Of a stretch of 64,000 nucleotides of DNA, positions 1-10,559 are shown in pieces. Every line of letters begins with the position of its first letter. Position 1 is the first letter of the stretch. Source of the stretch: Denitromonas iodatirespirans (GTDB lineage Bacteria > Pseudomonadota > Gammaproteobacteria > Burkholderiales > Rhodocyclaceae); assembly GCF_018524365.1 (NCBI RefSeq), contig NZ_JAEKFT010000002.1, positions 62,001 through 126,000 on the forward strand, given 5' to 3'. A program made the position numbers and the translations under genes. Below the pieces are notes generated by a model that was not told the origin of the DNA, searched no databases, and saw nothing but the letters and a program-made list of their open reading frames with translations.

Positions 1-124
1 GCCCGGCGGCAACCCTCCGCTGGTCCGAAAATGGCGCCCACTGGCCGTTTCCGCCCAACGGCGAAACGTGTTTTCAGCGCCCGTACGGTATAGTCTCGGG
101 GTTTGTCCGTTCCCTGCGCTTACT

Positions 125-2176
125 ATGGGTCTTGCGACGTCTCTCCGCTCTGGAGCACGTATCCGGCAACGCCTTGCCGGCACCGCGGTGCTGTGCCTGG
201 GCCTGCCCGCGCTCGCTCACGCGGAGCCGCCGACCGACGACATCGAGAGCGCCTATTTCGAACAACTGCCGATCGTGCTCACCGCCGCGCGGCTGCCACA
301 GTCCCTGCAGGACGCCCCGGGCGCGATCACCGTCATCGACCGCAAGCTGATCGAACGCAGCGGCTACCGCGATCTGGCGCGGCTGCTGCGGCTGGTGCCG
401 GGCATGCAGGTCGGCCAGGAGCGCGGCAACGCCAGCTGGGTGAGCTACCACGGCCTGGGGCAGTCCTTCCCGGGCGAGTTGCAGGTGCTGATCGATGGCG
501 CCGCGGCCTACGTGCCGGTCAGCTTCGGCACCGCCGCGTGGACCGGCCTGCCGGTCTTCCTGAGCGAGATCGAACGCATCGAAGTGGTGCGCGGCGCCAG
601 CGGCAACAGCTACGGCGCCAGCGCGCTGCTCGGCGCAGTCAACCTGATCACCCGTCCCGCCGCCGAAGACCCCGGCACGCATGCCCGCCTGGTGCTGGGC
701 GACCCATCGGTACGCGATGTCGAAGTCGGCTGGTCCGGTGCGTCGGCACCGCTGGCGCTGCGCCTGACCGCCGGCGAACAGTCCGACGATGGCTTTCGCG
801 GCCTGCACGACCACCGCATGACGCAGCGCTTCAGCCTGCGCGGCGACACCCAGTGGAGTGCGCAAGACACCCTCAGCTTCCGCCTTGGCAGCAGCCGCGA
901 GGTGACCGGCCGCGGTTACCCGGATTCGCCCTTCGGCAACAACGCCCTGCGCGACGGCACCGACACCGCCCACCTGTTCCATGTGCGCTGGCAGCATATC
1001 GACGACATCGACCGCGAGTGGTCGCTCAGCGCCTACCATCACCAGCTGGACTACCAGGATGCCTGGCTGGGCGGCGCCCCTCCCACCTTCCCCGACATCC
1101 CGCTGTCGCGCGACCGGCGCGACCTGCGCACCAGCATCGAGTTCCAGAAGAACGATCGCTGGGCCGAGCGGGTGCGCGGCATCTGGGGCGTCGAGGCCAC
1201 GCTGACCCAGACCCGTTCGCCCTTCAGCTTCCACAGCTCGGAGGCACTGCGCGAAGAGACCTATCGCCTGTTCAGCAACGCCGAATGGCAACCGACCGAG
1301 AAGACCAAGGTGAACCTCGGCCTGGCCGCCGAGCGCTCGGGCCATGACGGCTGGCGCATCAGCCCACGCCTGTTCGCCAACCATCGCCTGAGCCCGGCCG
1401 ACACCGTGCGTGTCGGCGTCGCCCGCGCCTGGCGCAGCACCAGCCCCTTCGAGTTGCATGGCGACACCCGCGTTTTCGATCCGACCACCGGCCTGCTGCT
1501 GGCCCGGCCTTTCGTCCCCAACCCCGACCTGCGCCAGACCCGCGCCGACACCGTCGAGCTGGGCTATATCCGCCAGATGCACTGGGCGCGCAGCACCGCC
1601 GAGGTCCGCCTGTTCCAGGAACGCCTGCGCGATCTGGTGGTGCGCGAGCGCGTCACCTCGCCCCCGCCGGTGCCGCTGCTGGCGGCGCAGATCCCCACCA
1701 CCCGCGCCGCCAACTATGACGGCGAACTGACGGTACGCGGCATCGAACTGCAGCTGGAGTCGCATCCCTGGCAGGGCGGCGAGCTGCGTCTGGCCTGGAG
1801 CCTGATCGACCGCCGGGCGGCGGATTCGCAGATCGAGGCAGCCATTGCGCCCTACACCGCCAGCCTGCTGTGGATGCAGCAGTGGCCGCAGCAATGGAGC
1901 AGCCTGGTGCACCTCACACGCATCGGGCCGGTGGCCAGCGGCGACAGCTACCTGGCCGGCGACCCCTACGTGGTGCGCGCCTACACCTCGCTCGACCTGG
2001 CGCTGTCGCGGCCGGTGACGCTGGCCGGCCAGAACGCCCGCCTGACACTGGCCGCGCTCAACCTCGGCCCGCGCCACCAGGAAGTGGCCGACCGGGCGGT
2101 CCAGGCGCAGCATGGCAATACCCCGGCCAACCGGGTCTCGCGCCAGGTCTACCTGCGGCTCGACATGCGCTTCTGA
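125..2176 (+). CDS. TonB-dependent outer-membrane receptor
   Basis: Outer-membrane receptor of the TonB-dependent family, taking up a ligand I cannot identify. The ATG at 125 gives a signal peptide ending ALAHA and a 683-residue protein; a GTG at 68 in frame would only add a non-signal extension. A plug domain follows (APGAITVID, then LLRLVPGMQVG, then IERIEVVRGASGNSYGASALLGAVNLIT), and then a long beta-barrel with alternating aromatic residues ending LRLDMRF, a typical terminal Phe. No zinc operator like those at 16.5 and 17.0 kb is visible upstream, so a role in zinc uptake is not supported. The family assignment is firm; the substrate is open. Confidence 0.88.
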   Translation: MGLATSLRSGARIRQRLAGTAVLCLGLPALAHAEPPTDDIESAYFEQLPIVLTAARLPQSLQDAPGAITVIDRKLIERSGYRDLARLLRLVPGMQVGQERGNASWVSYHGLGQSFPGELQVLIDGAAAYVPVSFGTAAWTGLPVFLSEIERIEVVRGASGNSYGASALLGAVNLITRPAAEDPGTHARLVLGDPSVRDVEVGWSGASAPLALRLTAGEQSDDGFRGLHDHRMTQRFSLRGDTQWSAQDTLSFRLGSSREVTGRGYPDSPFGNNALRDGTDTAHLFHVRWQHIDDIDREWSLSAYHHQLDYQDAWLGGAPPTFPDIPLSRDRRDLRTSIEFQKNDRWAERVRGIWGVEATLTQTRSPFSFHSSEALREETYRLFSNAEWQPTEKTKVNLGLAAERSGHDGWRISPRLFANHRLSPADTVRVGVARAWRSTSPFELHGDTRVFDPTTGLLLARPFVPNPDLRQTRADTVELGYIRQMHWARSTAEVRLFQERLRDLVVRERVTSPPPVPLLAAQIPTTRAANYDGELTVRGIELQLESHPWQGGELRLAWSLIDRRAADSQIEAAIAPYTASLLWMQQWPQQWSSLVHLTRIGPVASGDSYLAGDPYVVRAYTSLDLALSRPVTLAGQNARLTLAALNLGPRHQEVADRAVQAQHGNTPANRVSRQVYLRLDMRF

Positions 2177-2189
2177 ACGCCCGGCCGCT

Positions 2190-2543
2190 TCAGGCGGAAG
2201 GCCGGGTCAGCACCCAGACGCCGACCACGCTGCAAAAGCCCGCCGGCACCCAATGCCAGGGCGGCGACAGCAGATACCAGCCGCCCAGCGAACTGATCAG
2301 CATCATCAACACCGCCAGCCGCTTGCCATGGGCCGGGATCGCCCCGCGCTCGCGCCAGGCCAGGATCGACGGGCCGAAACGCGGGTCATCCAGCAGCCGC
2401 GCTTCCCAGGCCGGGTTGCCACGGGCGAAGCAGAACGCCGCCAGCAGCACGAAGGGGGTGGTCGGCAGCAGCGGCAGAAACACGCCGGCGAAGCCCAGCA
2501 CCAGCGACACCGCGCCGGCGGTCAGGTAGAGCGGTCGGCGCAT
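2190..2543 (-). CDS. YbaN/DUF454-family inner-membrane protein
   Basis: Small integral membrane protein of 117 residues. It has three hydrophobic segments: an N-terminal one rich in LPLLPTTPFVLLAAFCFARG, which is the hallmark of the DUF454 (YbaN) family, and two towards the C-terminus after the amphipathic WRERGAIP region. The family has no settled function. It lies 13 bp downstream of the large uvrA on the same strand and may be co-transcribed with it, though nothing links the two functions. Confidence 0.82.
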   Translation of the reverse strand: MRRPLYLTAGAVSLVLGFAGVFLPLLPTTPFVLLAAFCFARGNPAWEARLLDDPRFGPSILAWRERGAIPAHGKRLAVLMMLISSLGGWYLLSPPWHWVPAGFCSVVGVWVLTRPSA

Positions 2544-2556
2544 GCGTCCGTCTCCC

Positions 2557-5500
2557 TCATGCCGGCACCTCGGCGCGCATGCGGCGCTGGCGCAGGAAGT
2601 TGCCGAGCAATCGCGCGGTATGTCCCTTGCCGGCCGCCAGCACCGCCTCGACCGGCCCGCAGCCGACGATCGTGCCGCCGCCCTCGCCGCCCTCGGGCCC
2701 CAGATCGACCAGCCAGTCGGCCTCGGCCATCACGTCCAGGTCGTGCTCGATCACCACCACCGTGTTGCCGGCCTCGACCAGGCGGTGCAGCACATGGATC
2801 AGCTTTTCCACATCCGCCATGTGCAGGCCGACCGTCGGCTCGTCGAGCACATACAGCGTGTTGGCGCCGCCACCGCCGCGCCCCGGCCGGGTCGGCGTGC
2901 GTGCCTTGGCCAGCTCGGTGACCAGCTTGATGCGCTGCGCCTCGCCGCCGGACAGCGTCGGGCTGGCCTGGCCGAGCGTGAGGTAGCCGAGGCCGACATC
3001 CTGCAGCAGCGCCAGCGTGTGATGGATGCGCGGATGGGCGGCGAAGAAGTCCACCGCCTCGTCCACGCTCATCGCCAGCACCTCGCCGATGCTCTTCTCG
3101 CGCCAGCGCACCGACAGGGTCTCGCGGTTGAAGCGCGCCCCGCCGCAGGTCTCGCAGGGCACTTTCACATCCGGCAAAAAGCTCATCTCGATGCGCTGCT
3201 GGCCCTGGCCCTCGCAGGTCGGGCAGCGGCCAGCACCGGTGTTGAAGGAAAAGCGCGCCGCCGTCCAGCCGCGCATGCGCGCCTCGGTGGTGTCGGCGAA
3301 GCACTTGCGGATCAGGTCCCAGAAGCCGACATAGGTGGCCGGGCAGGAACGCGGCGTCTTGCCGATGGGGGTCTGGTCCACCTCCAGCACGCGGCCGATC
3401 TGCTCCCAGCCCTCGATGCGTTCGCAACCCACCGGCGCACCGCCGGCCACCAGCTGCTTGAGGCTGTCGAGCAGCACGTCGCGCGCCAGCGTGGATTTGC
3501 CGGAGCCGGAGACGCCGGTGATCACGCTCAGGCGCGCCAACGGCACGCGCACGTCCACCGCCTTCAGGTTGTGCAGACTCGCCCCACGCAGCCACAGGCT
3601 GTCGGAGTCGGGCTTGACCGCCCGCGGCGGCGCCAGCGGATGCTGCAGCGGCGTGCGCAGGTGTTTGCCAGTCACCGACTCGGGCGCGGCCATCAGCGCG
3701 GCGGCATTGCCCTCGGCGACGATGCGCCCGCCGCGGCTGCCGGCGCCGGGGCCGAGGTCGATGACATGGTCGGCGCGGCGAATCGTGTCTTCGTCATGCT
3801 CGACCACCACCAGCGTGTTGCCCTTGGCCTCCAGCCGCGCCAGGGTGTCGAGCAACACCTGGTTGTCGCGCGGATGCAGGCCGATGGTCGGCTCGTCGAG
3901 GATGTAGCACACGCCGGTCAGGCTGGAGCCGAGCTGCGCGGCCAGGCGGATGCGCTGCGCCTCGCCGCCGGAGAGCGTCGGTGCGGCGCGGTCCAGCGCC
4001 AGATAGCCCAGACCCACCTGCTGCAGAAAACCGAGCCGGCTGCCGAGTTCGGCGACGATGTCGCGCGCGATCTCGGCCTCGCGGCCGGCCAGCGGCAGGT
4101 CGCTGAAGAACTCGGCGACCGCATCCACCGAACCGGCGGTCAGCGCCGAGATCGGCTGCTCGCGGTAGCGCACGTTGCGCGCGATCGGGTTCAGGCGCGT
4201 GCCTTCGCAGCTCGGGCAGGGCAGGGTCGGCTCTTCATCGAAGCTGGCGAAATCGAGCGCATGCACCTCCTCGGCCTTGACCTTGCCCACCACCAGCCCG
4301 GTACCGTAGCAGGCGGTGCACCAGCCATGCTTGCTGTTGAAGGAGAACAGGCGCGGGTCCAGCTCCGGAAAGCTCTTGCCGCAGCAGGAGCAGGCGCGGT
4401 GGATGGAGAAGGTCTCCGGCGTCGCGCCCAGCGTGCCCAGGCGCAAGACCCGCAGCACGCCCTTGCCCACCTCCAACGCCTCGCGCACCTGCGCGCGCAG
4501 CAGGGCTTCATGCTCGGGGCCGACCTTGACCATGCCGACCGGCAGCTCCAGCGTGTGTTCCTTGTAGCGGTCGAGGCGCGGCCACTTGCGCGTCGGCAGA
4601 TACTCGCCATCGACCCGCAACTGCTCGTAGCCCTTGCCGCGCGCCCACTTGGCCAGATCGGTGTACAAACCCTTGCGGTTGTTCACCAGCGGCGCCAGCA
4701 ACTCCACCGACTGGCCGCGATGCTCGCTGCTGATGCGCGCGACGATGGCCTCGAAGCTTTGCGGCGCCACCGGCACCTGGCAGTCCGGGCAGTACTGGGT
4801 GCCCAGCTTCACGTACAGCAGGCGCAGGAAGTGATACAGCTCGGTGAGCGTTGCCACCGTGCTCTTGCGCCCGCCGCGGCTGGTGCGCTGCTCGATGGCG
4901 ACGGTGGGCGGAATGCCGTAGATGGCGTCCACCTCGGGCCGCGCCGCCGGCTGCACGAACTGGCGCGCATAGGCGTTGAGCGATTCGAGATAGCGGCGCT
5001 GGCCCTCACCGAACAGGATGTCGAAGGCCAGCGTGGACTTGCCCGAGCCGGACACCCCGGTGATGACGGTAAAGCCGCTGCGCGGGATCTTCACGTCCAC
5101 ATTCTTCAGGTTGTGCTCGCGCGCATGATGGATGCTGATGCTGCCGGCGCCGCGCGGCCGATAGACCACGGCCGGCTCGGCGGCGCGGCGCGCCGGCGGG
5201 GCCGACAGCGCGGCTTCGTACTCGGCCAAGGCGCGGCCGGTGTGCGAGGTCTTGTGCTTCGCTACGTCCGCCGGCGTACCCTCGGCCACCAGCTGGCCGC
5301 CGCCTTCGCCGCCCTCGGGGCCGAGATCGACCAGCCAGTCGGCGGCACGGATCACGTCCAGGTTGTGCTCGATCACCAGCAGCGAATGGCCGGCGTCGAC
5401 CAGCTTGCGGAAGGCGCCGAGCAGGCGGGCGGTGTCGTCGAAATGCAGGCCGGTGGTGGGCTCATCGAACAAAAACAGCGTGCCACCGGCCGTGCTCGGC

Positions 5501-8145
5501 TCCGACGATTTCTTGCGCTTGCCTGCCTTGGCGGCAAACTGCGCCAGATGCCCGGCCAGCTTGAGGCGCTGCGCCTCGCCGCCGGACAGGGTGGGCACCG
5601 GCTGGCCGAGGCGTACATAGTCGAGGCCGACATCGATGATCGGCTGCAGCGCGGTAGCCACGGCCTTGTCGCCGTCGAAAAAGGCCAGGGCTTCGGAGAC
5701 GGTCATCTCCAGCACGTCGGCCACATTGCGCCCGTCGATCTCCAGCTCCAGCACCTCGGGACGATAACGCTTGCCGTCGCAGTCCGGGCAGCGCAGATAG
5801 ACGTCGGACAGGAACTGCATCTCGACATGCTCGAAGCCCGAGCCGGTGCAGGTCGGGCAACGGCCCTGGCCGGCGTTGAAGCTGAAGGTGCCCGGCGTGT
5901 AGCCGCGCTGTTTGGCGGCGGGCAGGGCAGCGAAGCGGGCACGGATGGCGTCCCAGGCGCCGACATAGCTCACTGGATTCGAGCGCGAACTCTTGCCGAT
6001 GGGCGACTGGTCGACCATCACCACATCCGTGATGTGTTCGATGCCGTCGATGCCGGCATGCGCGCCGGGGGTCTCGGTGGGCTGGCCGAAAGATTTAAGC
6101 AGTGCCGGGTAGAGCACGTCCTGCACCAGGGTCGACTTGCCCGAGCCGGACACGCCGGTGATCACCACCATGCGGTTCAGCGGCAGCGCGACGTCGATGC
6201 CTTGCAGGTTGTGGTCGCGCGCCTCGCGAATGGTGAGGCGCGGTGTGTCGGCGTCGACCGGGCGCTGCGCCGTGCCCGGGTCGACATGCTTGCGGCCGGA
6301 CAGGTAGTCGGCGGTCAGCGTGGTGCCTTCGGCGCGCAGCGCGGCCGGCGTGCCGGAAAAGACGATCTGCCCGCCGCGCTCGCCAGGGCCGGGGCCGATG
6401 TCGAAGATGTGGTCGGCGGCCAGCATCACCGCCGGGTCATGCTCGACCACCACCAGCGAATTGCCGGCGTCGCGCAGCCGACGCATGACCTGCACGATGC
6501 GGTCCATGTCGCGCGGATGCAGGCCGATGGACGGCTCGTCGAGCACGAACAAGGTGTTCACCAGCGAGGTGCCCAGCGCCGTGGTGAGGTTGATGCGCTG
6601 CACCTCGCCGCCCGACAGCGTTCGGCTCTGCCGGTCCAGCGTGAGATAGCCGAGGCCGACCTCGGTGAGGTAGCGCAGCCGCGCACGGATCTCCTCGCAG
6701 ACCATGCGCGTGGCTTCGTCCTCGGCGGAAGTGCCGGTGGCCTCGATGCGATCGACGAAGCCGGCCAGCCGGTCGATGGACAGCTGCATCAGGTCGTGCA
6801 GTGTCAGGCCCGGCAGCGTGGCGAGGCGCTCGCGCTCGCGCCCGCCATTCAGGCCGGGCGGCAGGAAGCGCGCCGGGGCCGGCATCACCGCGTCGGCGGC
6901 CGCGGCATCACCGACCCGCCAGAGCAGCGACTCCGGCTTCAATCGCGAGCCCTGACACGCCGGGCACTCCGTGTAGCTGCGGTATTTCGACAGCAGCACG
7001 CGGATGTGCATCTTGTAGGCCTTGCTCTCCAGCCAGTCGAAGAAGCGCCGCACGCCGTACCACACGCCGGGCCAGGAGCGGCTCCAATTCTTCCACTGCG
7101 GCTCGCCTTCGAGCACCCAGTGGCGCTGTTCGTCAGTCAGATCGCGCCAGGGCACGCCGAGCGGAATGCCGGCCTTGGCGGCCATCTTCTCCATGTCGTC
7201 CTGGCATTCGGAATAGCTCGCCGTCTGCCAGGGCTTGACCGCGCCCTGAGCCAGTGTCTTGCTCTCGTCCGGCACCACCAGGCCGTGGTCGATGCCGATC
7301 ACGCGGCCGAAGCCGCGGCAGGTTTCGCAGGCGCCGAGCGGCGAGTTGAAGGAGAACAGGCTGGGCAGCGGCTCGCCGTAGTGGATGTCGCAGTCGGCGC
7401 AGTGGAAGTCGTCCGAGAAGCGCCACACCGCGCTCTCGGCACCCTCGTCATCGACGGCCCGCACCGCCAGCCGGCCCTGGCCGGTGCGCAGCGCGGCCTC
7501 GATGGCCTCGCCGACACGCGCCGGCTCGGCGCTGCCGAAGCGGAAGCGGTCCTGCACCACCCACAGCCGATCGCCCTCGCGGCCGTGGATACGGGTGTAG
7601 CCCTGCTGCTCGAGATAGCCGCGGATCTCGTCCTCGGTGAAATTGGCCGGTACCTCGACCGGAAAGGTCACCAGCAGGCGCGGATCGCCGGCCGCCGCCG
7701 TGCGCTCGGCCAGCGCAGCGGCGATGCTCTGCGGGGTGTCGCGCTGCACCGCCGCGCCACAGCCGCGGCAATGCAGATGCGCGGTGCGGGCGAAGAGCAG
7801 CTTGAAGTGGTCGGTCAGCTCGGTCATGGTGCCGACCGTCGAGCGCGAGGTGCGCACCGGGTTGGTCTGGTCGATGGCAATCGCCGGCGGCACGCCTTCG
7901 ATGCGCGTCACATGCGGCTTGTCCATGCGGTCGAGAAACTGCCGCGCATAGGGCGAGAAAGTCTCGACATAGCGGCGCTGGCCCTCGGCATACAAGGTAT
8001 CGAAGACCAGCGAGGACTTGCCCGAACCCGACGGCCCGGTGAACACCACGAGCTGCCCGAGCGGGATCTCCAGGTCGAGGTTTTTCAGGTTGTTCTGGGT
8101 GGCACCGACGATGCGGATGGTGTCGGTGGCGGCGGGGTCGGGCAT
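2557..8145 (-). CDS. uvrA: Double-length UvrA (four-ABC excinuclease subunit)
   Basis: UvrA-family DNA-damage recognition ATPase, 1862 residues from the ATG at 8145 (a TTG at 8187 would add 14 residues). Ordinary UvrA is about 940 residues with two ABC modules. This one carries four Walker A motifs (GPSGSGKSS near residues 37-45, then three GVSGSGKST) and four signature motifs of the LSGGE type, plus several CxxC pairs of the zinc modules. The second half begins near residue 1000 with [17 protein letters not shown], so it reads as a head-to-tail fusion of two UvrA protomers. Such long UvrAs exist in some proteobacteria beside a normal UvrA; whether this is the main repair UvrA cannot be told here. 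A GAGA stretch upstream of the ATG could act as ribosome binding site. Confidence 0.93.
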   Translation of the reverse strand: MPDPAATDTIRIVGATQNNLKNLDLEIPLGQLVVFTGPSGSGKSSLVFDTLYAEGQRRYVETFSPYARQFLDRMDKPHVTRIEGVPPAIAIDQTNPVRTSRSTVGTMTELTDHFKLLFARTAHLHCRGCGAAVQRDTPQSIAAALAERTAAAGDPRLLVTFPVEVPANFTEDEIRGYLEQQGYTRIHGREGDRLWVVQDRFRFGSAEPARVGEAIEAALRTGQGRLAVRAVDDEGAESAVWRFSDDFHCADCDIHYGEPLPSLFSFNSPLGACETCRGFGRVIGIDHGLVVPDESKTLAQGAVKPWQTASYSECQDDMEKMAAKAGIPLGVPWRDLTDEQRHWVLEGEPQWKNWSRSWPGVWYGVRRFFDWLESKAYKMHIRVLLSKYRSYTECPACQGSRLKPESLLWRVGDAAAADAVMPAPARFLPPGLNGGRERERLATLPGLTLHDLMQLSIDRLAGFVDRIEATGTSAEDEATRMVCEEIRARLRYLTEVGLGYLTLDRQSRTLSGGEVQRINLTTALGTSLVNTLFVLDEPSIGLHPRDMDRIVQVMRRLRDAGNSLVVVEHDPAVMLAADHIFDIGPGPGERGGQIVFSGTPAALRAEGTTLTADYLSGRKHVDPGTAQRPVDADTPRLTIREARDHNLQGIDVALPLNRMVVITGVSGSGKSTLVQDVLYPALLKSFGQPTETPGAHAGIDGIEHITDVVMVDQSPIGKSSRSNPVSYVGAWDAIRARFAALPAAKQRGYTPGTFSFNAGQGRCPTCTGSGFEHVEMQFLSDVYLRCPDCDGKRYRPEVLELEIDGRNVADVLEMTVSEALAFFDGDKAVATALQPIIDVGLDYVRLGQPVPTLSGGEAQRLKLAGHLAQFAAKAGKRKKSSEPSTAGGTLFLFDEPTTGLHFDDTARLLGAFRKLVDAGHSLLVIEHNLDVIRAADWLVDLGPEGGEGGGQLVAEGTPADVAKHKTSHTGRALAEYEAALSAPPARRAAEPAVVYRPRGAGSISIHHAREHNLKNVDVKIPRSGFTVITGVSGSGKSTLAFDILFGEGQRRYLESLNAYARQFVQPAARPEVDAIYGIPPTVAIEQRTSRGGRKSTVATLTELYHFLRLLYVKLGTQYCPDCQVPVAPQSFEAIVARISSEHRGQSVELLAPLVNNRKGLYTDLAKWARGKGYEQLRVDGEYLPTRKWPRLDRYKEHTLELPVGMVKVGPEHEALLRAQVREALEVGKGVLRVLRLGTLGATPETFSIHRACSCCGKSFPELDPRLFSFNSKHGWCTACYGTGLVVGKVKAEEVHALDFASFDEEPTLPCPSCEGTRLNPIARNVRYREQPISALTAGSVDAVAEFFSDLPLAGREAEIARDIVAELGSRLGFLQQVGLGYLALDRAAPTLSGGEAQRIRLAAQLGSSLTGVCYILDEPTIGLHPRDNQVLLDTLARLEAKGNTLVVVEHDEDTIRRADHVIDLGPGAGSRGGRIVAEGNAAALMAAPESVTGKHLRTPLQHPLAPPRAVKPDSDSLWLRGASLHNLKAVDVRVPLARLSVITGVSGSGKSTLARDVLLDSLKQLVAGGAPVGCERIEGWEQIGRVLEVDQTPIGKTPRSCPATYVGFWDLIRKCFADTTEARMRGWTAARFSFNTGAGRCPTCEGQGQQRIEMSFLPDVKVPCETCGGARFNRETLSVRWREKSIGEVLAMSVDEAVDFFAAHPRIHHTLALLQDVGLGYLTLGQASPTLSGGEAQRIKLVTELAKARTPTRPGRGGGGANTLYVLDEPTVGLHMADVEKLIHVLHRLVEAGNTVVVIEHDLDVMAEADWLVDLGPEGGEGGGTIVGCGPVEAVLAAGKGHTARLLGNFLRQRRMRAEVPA

Positions 8146-8255
8146 GGAGATCTCGGTGGGCGGGGTGAACCTCAAGAGAATACCCAATTGGCGGAAAAGT
8201 TCTCAGGTGCACCACCCTCGCCCAGCCCGGTGCGCCCGCCCGGCGGCCGGCAAGA

Positions 8256-8284
8256 TTGACTTTTCATGGCCGCCTCCTTATATA
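8256..8284 (+). promoter_or_regulatory. Sigma-70 promoter for the 61-residue gene
   Basis: TTGACT at 8256-8261 and TATATA at 8279-8284 are separated by 17 bp, a near-consensus sigma-70 promoter. It lies 36 bp before the ATG at 8320, in the divergent gap between uvrA and the small gene. Confidence 0.65.
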
Positions 8285-8319
8285 AGACCCTGAATCCAGT
8301 CGTTTTTTGCGGAGGCCCC

Positions 8320-8505
8320 ATGAAAGCCCACACCAGCGAGAAGATGCGTCGCCTGCTGGCCCAGCCGGGCAGTGCGCAGTTCGTGCGCGAGGCCATCGTC
8401 CGCTCGATGACCTCGCCCGACCTCCAACCCGTGCGCATCGAGAACGAAGAAGACGGTCGCAGCTACGAGTTCCAGGTGATCCCCACGCACAAGGTCACTG
8501 AGTGA
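8320..8505 (+). CDS. Small conserved-looking protein, function unknown
   Basis: A 61-residue soluble protein starting at an ATG placed 4 bp after a perfect GGAGG (8311-8315). It has a basic N-terminus (MKAHTSEKMRRLL), a central helix-like stretch and a charged C-terminal part with IENEEDGRSYEFQVIP. I do not recognise a domain. The good promoter, ribosome binding site and 4-bp GTGA overlap with the next gene support that it is real and translationally coupled to it. Confidence 0.7.
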   Translation: MKAHTSEKMRRLLAQPGSAQFVREAIVRSMTSPDLQPVRIENEEDGRSYEFQVIPTHKVTE

Positions 8506-9380
8506 ACGTTGCCCTGCCGGCGGTCATCCTCTTCCTCCTCGCCCTGCCCGGCTACCTGCTCCGACGCCAGTTCTCCCGCCCCGAACGCACCGCCCCCGAC
8601 GCCACGCCCTTCGGCCGGGTGTTGGCCACCTCCGTGTTGCTGGCCCTGCCGCTCAACGCCCTGTGGGTGTGGCTGGCCGGGCGAGTCTCGGCCTATGTGA
8701 TCGACTGGCAGGCCTTCCTGATGCTGCTGGCCGGCACCCGCAGCCCCTCCGACACCCTGTTCGCCCGCGCCGTGGCGGCCCCCGAGGGGCCGTTCTTCTA
8801 TCTGATGTCGCTGTGTGTGTTCGCCTGGTTCGCCGGCTATCTGGCCCGCGAGGCGATCCAGCGTTTCGACCTCGATCGCCGCCACGCCGGCCTGCGCATG
8901 GATGCGCCCTGGTACTACCTGTTTTCCTGCCGCCTCGACGATGCCCCCGAGCCGGATGCGGTGATCGTCTCGGCAGTGGTCGAGATCGGCCCCGAGGCCT
9001 ACATCTACATGGGCCGGCTCGACAGCTACTTCTTCACCCCCGAAGGCCAGCCCGACCGGCTGGTGCTATCCAGCGTGTCGCGCCGCAAGCTGAGCGACGA
9101 CCGCGCCCCCGGCAGCGGCCAGCCGGAGCGCTTCTACGCCATCGACGGCGACTATTTCGTGCTGCGCTACGCCGAGACCAAGACTCTCAACGTCTTCTAC
9201 TGGCGCCACCACGAAGCCCCCGCCATGGCGGCGCCAGTGCCGCCACCGCCAGCACCGCGGCCACGCCTGCGGGCCCGAAGGGTTGATCCAGCACCAGCGC
9301 CAGCGCAAACCCCACCACATACGCCGTCAGCCCCATCGCCATCGCCCGCCACAGCGCCGAGCGCCACGACGGCGCCGTAG
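8502..9380 (+). CDS. DUF6338-like membrane-anchored protein with overlapping 3' end
   Basis: Protein of 292 residues starting at a GTG that overlaps the stop of the preceding gene (GTGA). An N-terminal hydrophobic segment (LPAVILFLLALPGYLLRR), a second near residues 45-60 and a third near residues 105-115 (SLCVFAWFAGYLAREA) are followed by a soluble domain ending about FYWRHHEAP, a layout resembling DUF6338 proteins. The last 50 or so residues are only Pro/Ala-rich sequence running 194 bp antisense into the convergent metal ABC permease gene, so the true functional C-terminus probably lies near residue 240. Function unknown; the family assignment is tentative. Confidence 0.65.
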   Translation: MNVALPAVILFLLALPGYLLRRQFSRPERTAPDATPFGRVLATSVLLALPLNALWVWLAGRVSAYVIDWQAFLMLLAGTRSPSDTLFARAVAAPEGPFFYLMSLCVFAWFAGYLAREAIQRFDLDRRHAGLRMDAPWYYLFSCRLDDAPEPDAVIVSAVVEIGPEAYIYMGRLDSYFFTPEGQPDRLVLSSVSRRKLSDDRAPGSGQPERFYAIDGDYFVLRYAETKTLNVFYWRHHEAPAMAAPVPPPPAPRPRLRARRVDPAPAPAQTPPHTPSAPSPSPATAPSATTAP

Positions 9381-9987
9381 CAAACGCCCGCCAGGCCGGC
9401 ACGAAGGCCAGCGCGAAGCTGGCCATCACCCCCAGCGAGAGGATCGCCACCCCCACGCTGGCGCCGGCCACCAGGTCGAAGGCCAGGCGGGTGGCCGCAC
9501 CCGGTGGCCCCAGCGCCGGATGCACGCGTGCGCGCAACATCGCGCGATGAGCGCGCACCAGCACCAGCACGCCGATGCCCAATACCGCCGCCGACGCGGC
9601 CAGATGCCCGCCGCCGGTGAAATACAGTTGCCCGTCGAACACCGCCCCGGCGGCTTGCTCGGCCAGCGGGTGGTTGCTCATCACCGCCACCGCAGCCGCC
9701 CAGCCGAGCAGCAGCATCGCCGCATAGGCGCTGTCGCTCGGCCGCTTCAGGCCCCACTTGGCCAGCGCCGCGAGCAGCCCGGCACCCGCCCCGCCTACCA
9801 CCGCCGGCAAGCCCAGCACCGCCCCGCCGAGTGCACCGGCCGAGGCCAGTTGCGCCATGCCGAGTACCGCCAGCCATTCGCCGCGCAGGCGCAGGTAGAG
9901 ACCCAGCACCGGCAGCCAGACGGCCAGCAGCAGGCCGGTGAGGAAGGGCAGGCGGAACAGCGGGTCGAAGATCAGATCGATATTCAT
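9187..9987 (-). CDS. Metal ABC transporter permease (ZnuB-like)
   Basis: Membrane subunit of a zinc/manganese-type ABC importer, 266 residues with about eight hydrophobic segments and the ABC-3 permease pattern (GMAQLASAGALGGAVLG near the N-terminus, LGVMASFALAFVPAW and GPAGVAAVLAV near the C-terminus). Its ATG overlaps the stop of the ATPase gene by 4 bp, so the two are coupled. It is the last gene of the nine-gene leftward zinc operon. Its 3' end overlaps the convergent gene at 8502-9380 by 194 bp. Confidence 0.82.
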   Translation of the reverse strand: MNIDLIFDPLFRLPFLTGLLLAVWLPVLGLYLRLRGEWLAVLGMAQLASAGALGGAVLGLPAVVGGAGAGLLAALAKWGLKRPSDSAYAAMLLLGWAAAVAVMSNHPLAEQAAGAVFDGQLYFTGGGHLAASAAVLGIGVLVLVRAHRAMLRARVHPALGPPGAATRLAFDLVAGASVGVAILSLGVMASFALAFVPAWRAFATAPSWRSALWRAMAMGLTAYVVGFALALVLDQPFGPAGVAAVLAVAALAPPWRGLRGGASRRR

Positions 9988-10559
9988 GAGGGAATCCGGA
10001 TCACGCTCTGGCGCGCGGCGTCGACCAGGCTGTCGTCATGCGTCACCAGCACCACCGCCTGTCCGGCCGGCGGTGTGTGCAGCCAGGCGCGCAGCGCCGC
10101 CAGCCCGCGCGCGTCGAGATTGTTGCCGGGCTCGTCGAGGCACAGCACATCGAAGGGCGCGGCGGCGATCGACCAGAAGCGCAGGTATTGCAGCTGACCG
10201 CCCGAGAGGCGGTCGAGCCGGGCGTCCAGACAGTCGGCCAACCAGGGCGGCAGGCCGTCGGCGGACGCGCCGGTGAGCGCCAGCAGCTCGCGACCGCACA
10301 GCGGCAGCTCGGCCTGGCCCTCGGCGGCCTGCGCCAGATGGCCGAGGCGCAGGCCGGGCGCCTGCCACAGCTGCCCGGCCAGGCGCAGCCGCGGCTCGGT
10401 CAGTGCGCGCAGCACGGTGCTCTTGCCGGCACCGTTGGGCCCGAGCAGCGTGGTCACGCGGCCGGCCACCAGCTGCAGGTCCAGGCCCTGCAGCAGTGGC
10501 CGGTCATAGCCGACGCTCAGGCCCTGCGCCCGCAGCAGCACGGTGCCGGTCGGCATCAT
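9984..10559 (-). CDS. Metal ABC transporter ATP-binding protein (short)
   Basis: ATPase subunit pairing with the permease downstream. Walker A GPNGAGKST, signature LSGGQLQ, Walker B VLCLDEPG and the switch His in LVTHDD are all present in 191 residues, shorter than the usual 230-250 for ZnuC-type ATPases; the loss is mainly between Walker A and the signature. The ATG at 10559 overlaps the TGA of the binding-protein gene (ATGA); a second ATG at 10556 would remove one residue. Cytoplasmic face of the inner membrane. Confidence 0.85.
   Translation of the reverse strand: MMPTGTVLLRAQGLSVGYDRPLLQGLDLQLVAGRVTTLLGPNGAGKSTVLRALTEPRLRLAGQLWQAPGLRLGHLAQAAEGQAELPLCGRELLALTGASADGLPPWLADCLDARLDRLSGGQLQYLRFWSIAAAPFDVLCLDEPGNNLDARGLAALRAWLHTPPAGQAVVLVTHDDSLVDAARQSVIRIPS

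Noticed and set aside
1-124. Zur-type operator or promoter before the TonB receptor
   Set aside because: No match to GCWACWATGTTGCAC and no convincing -35/-10 pair in the first 124 bases.
2542-8259. Very long open frame (about 1900 codons) on the plus strand
   Set aside because: It is the antisense shadow of uvrA: Ala/Arg/Gln-rich, without domains, and made possible by high GC. The minus-strand UvrA has all motifs.
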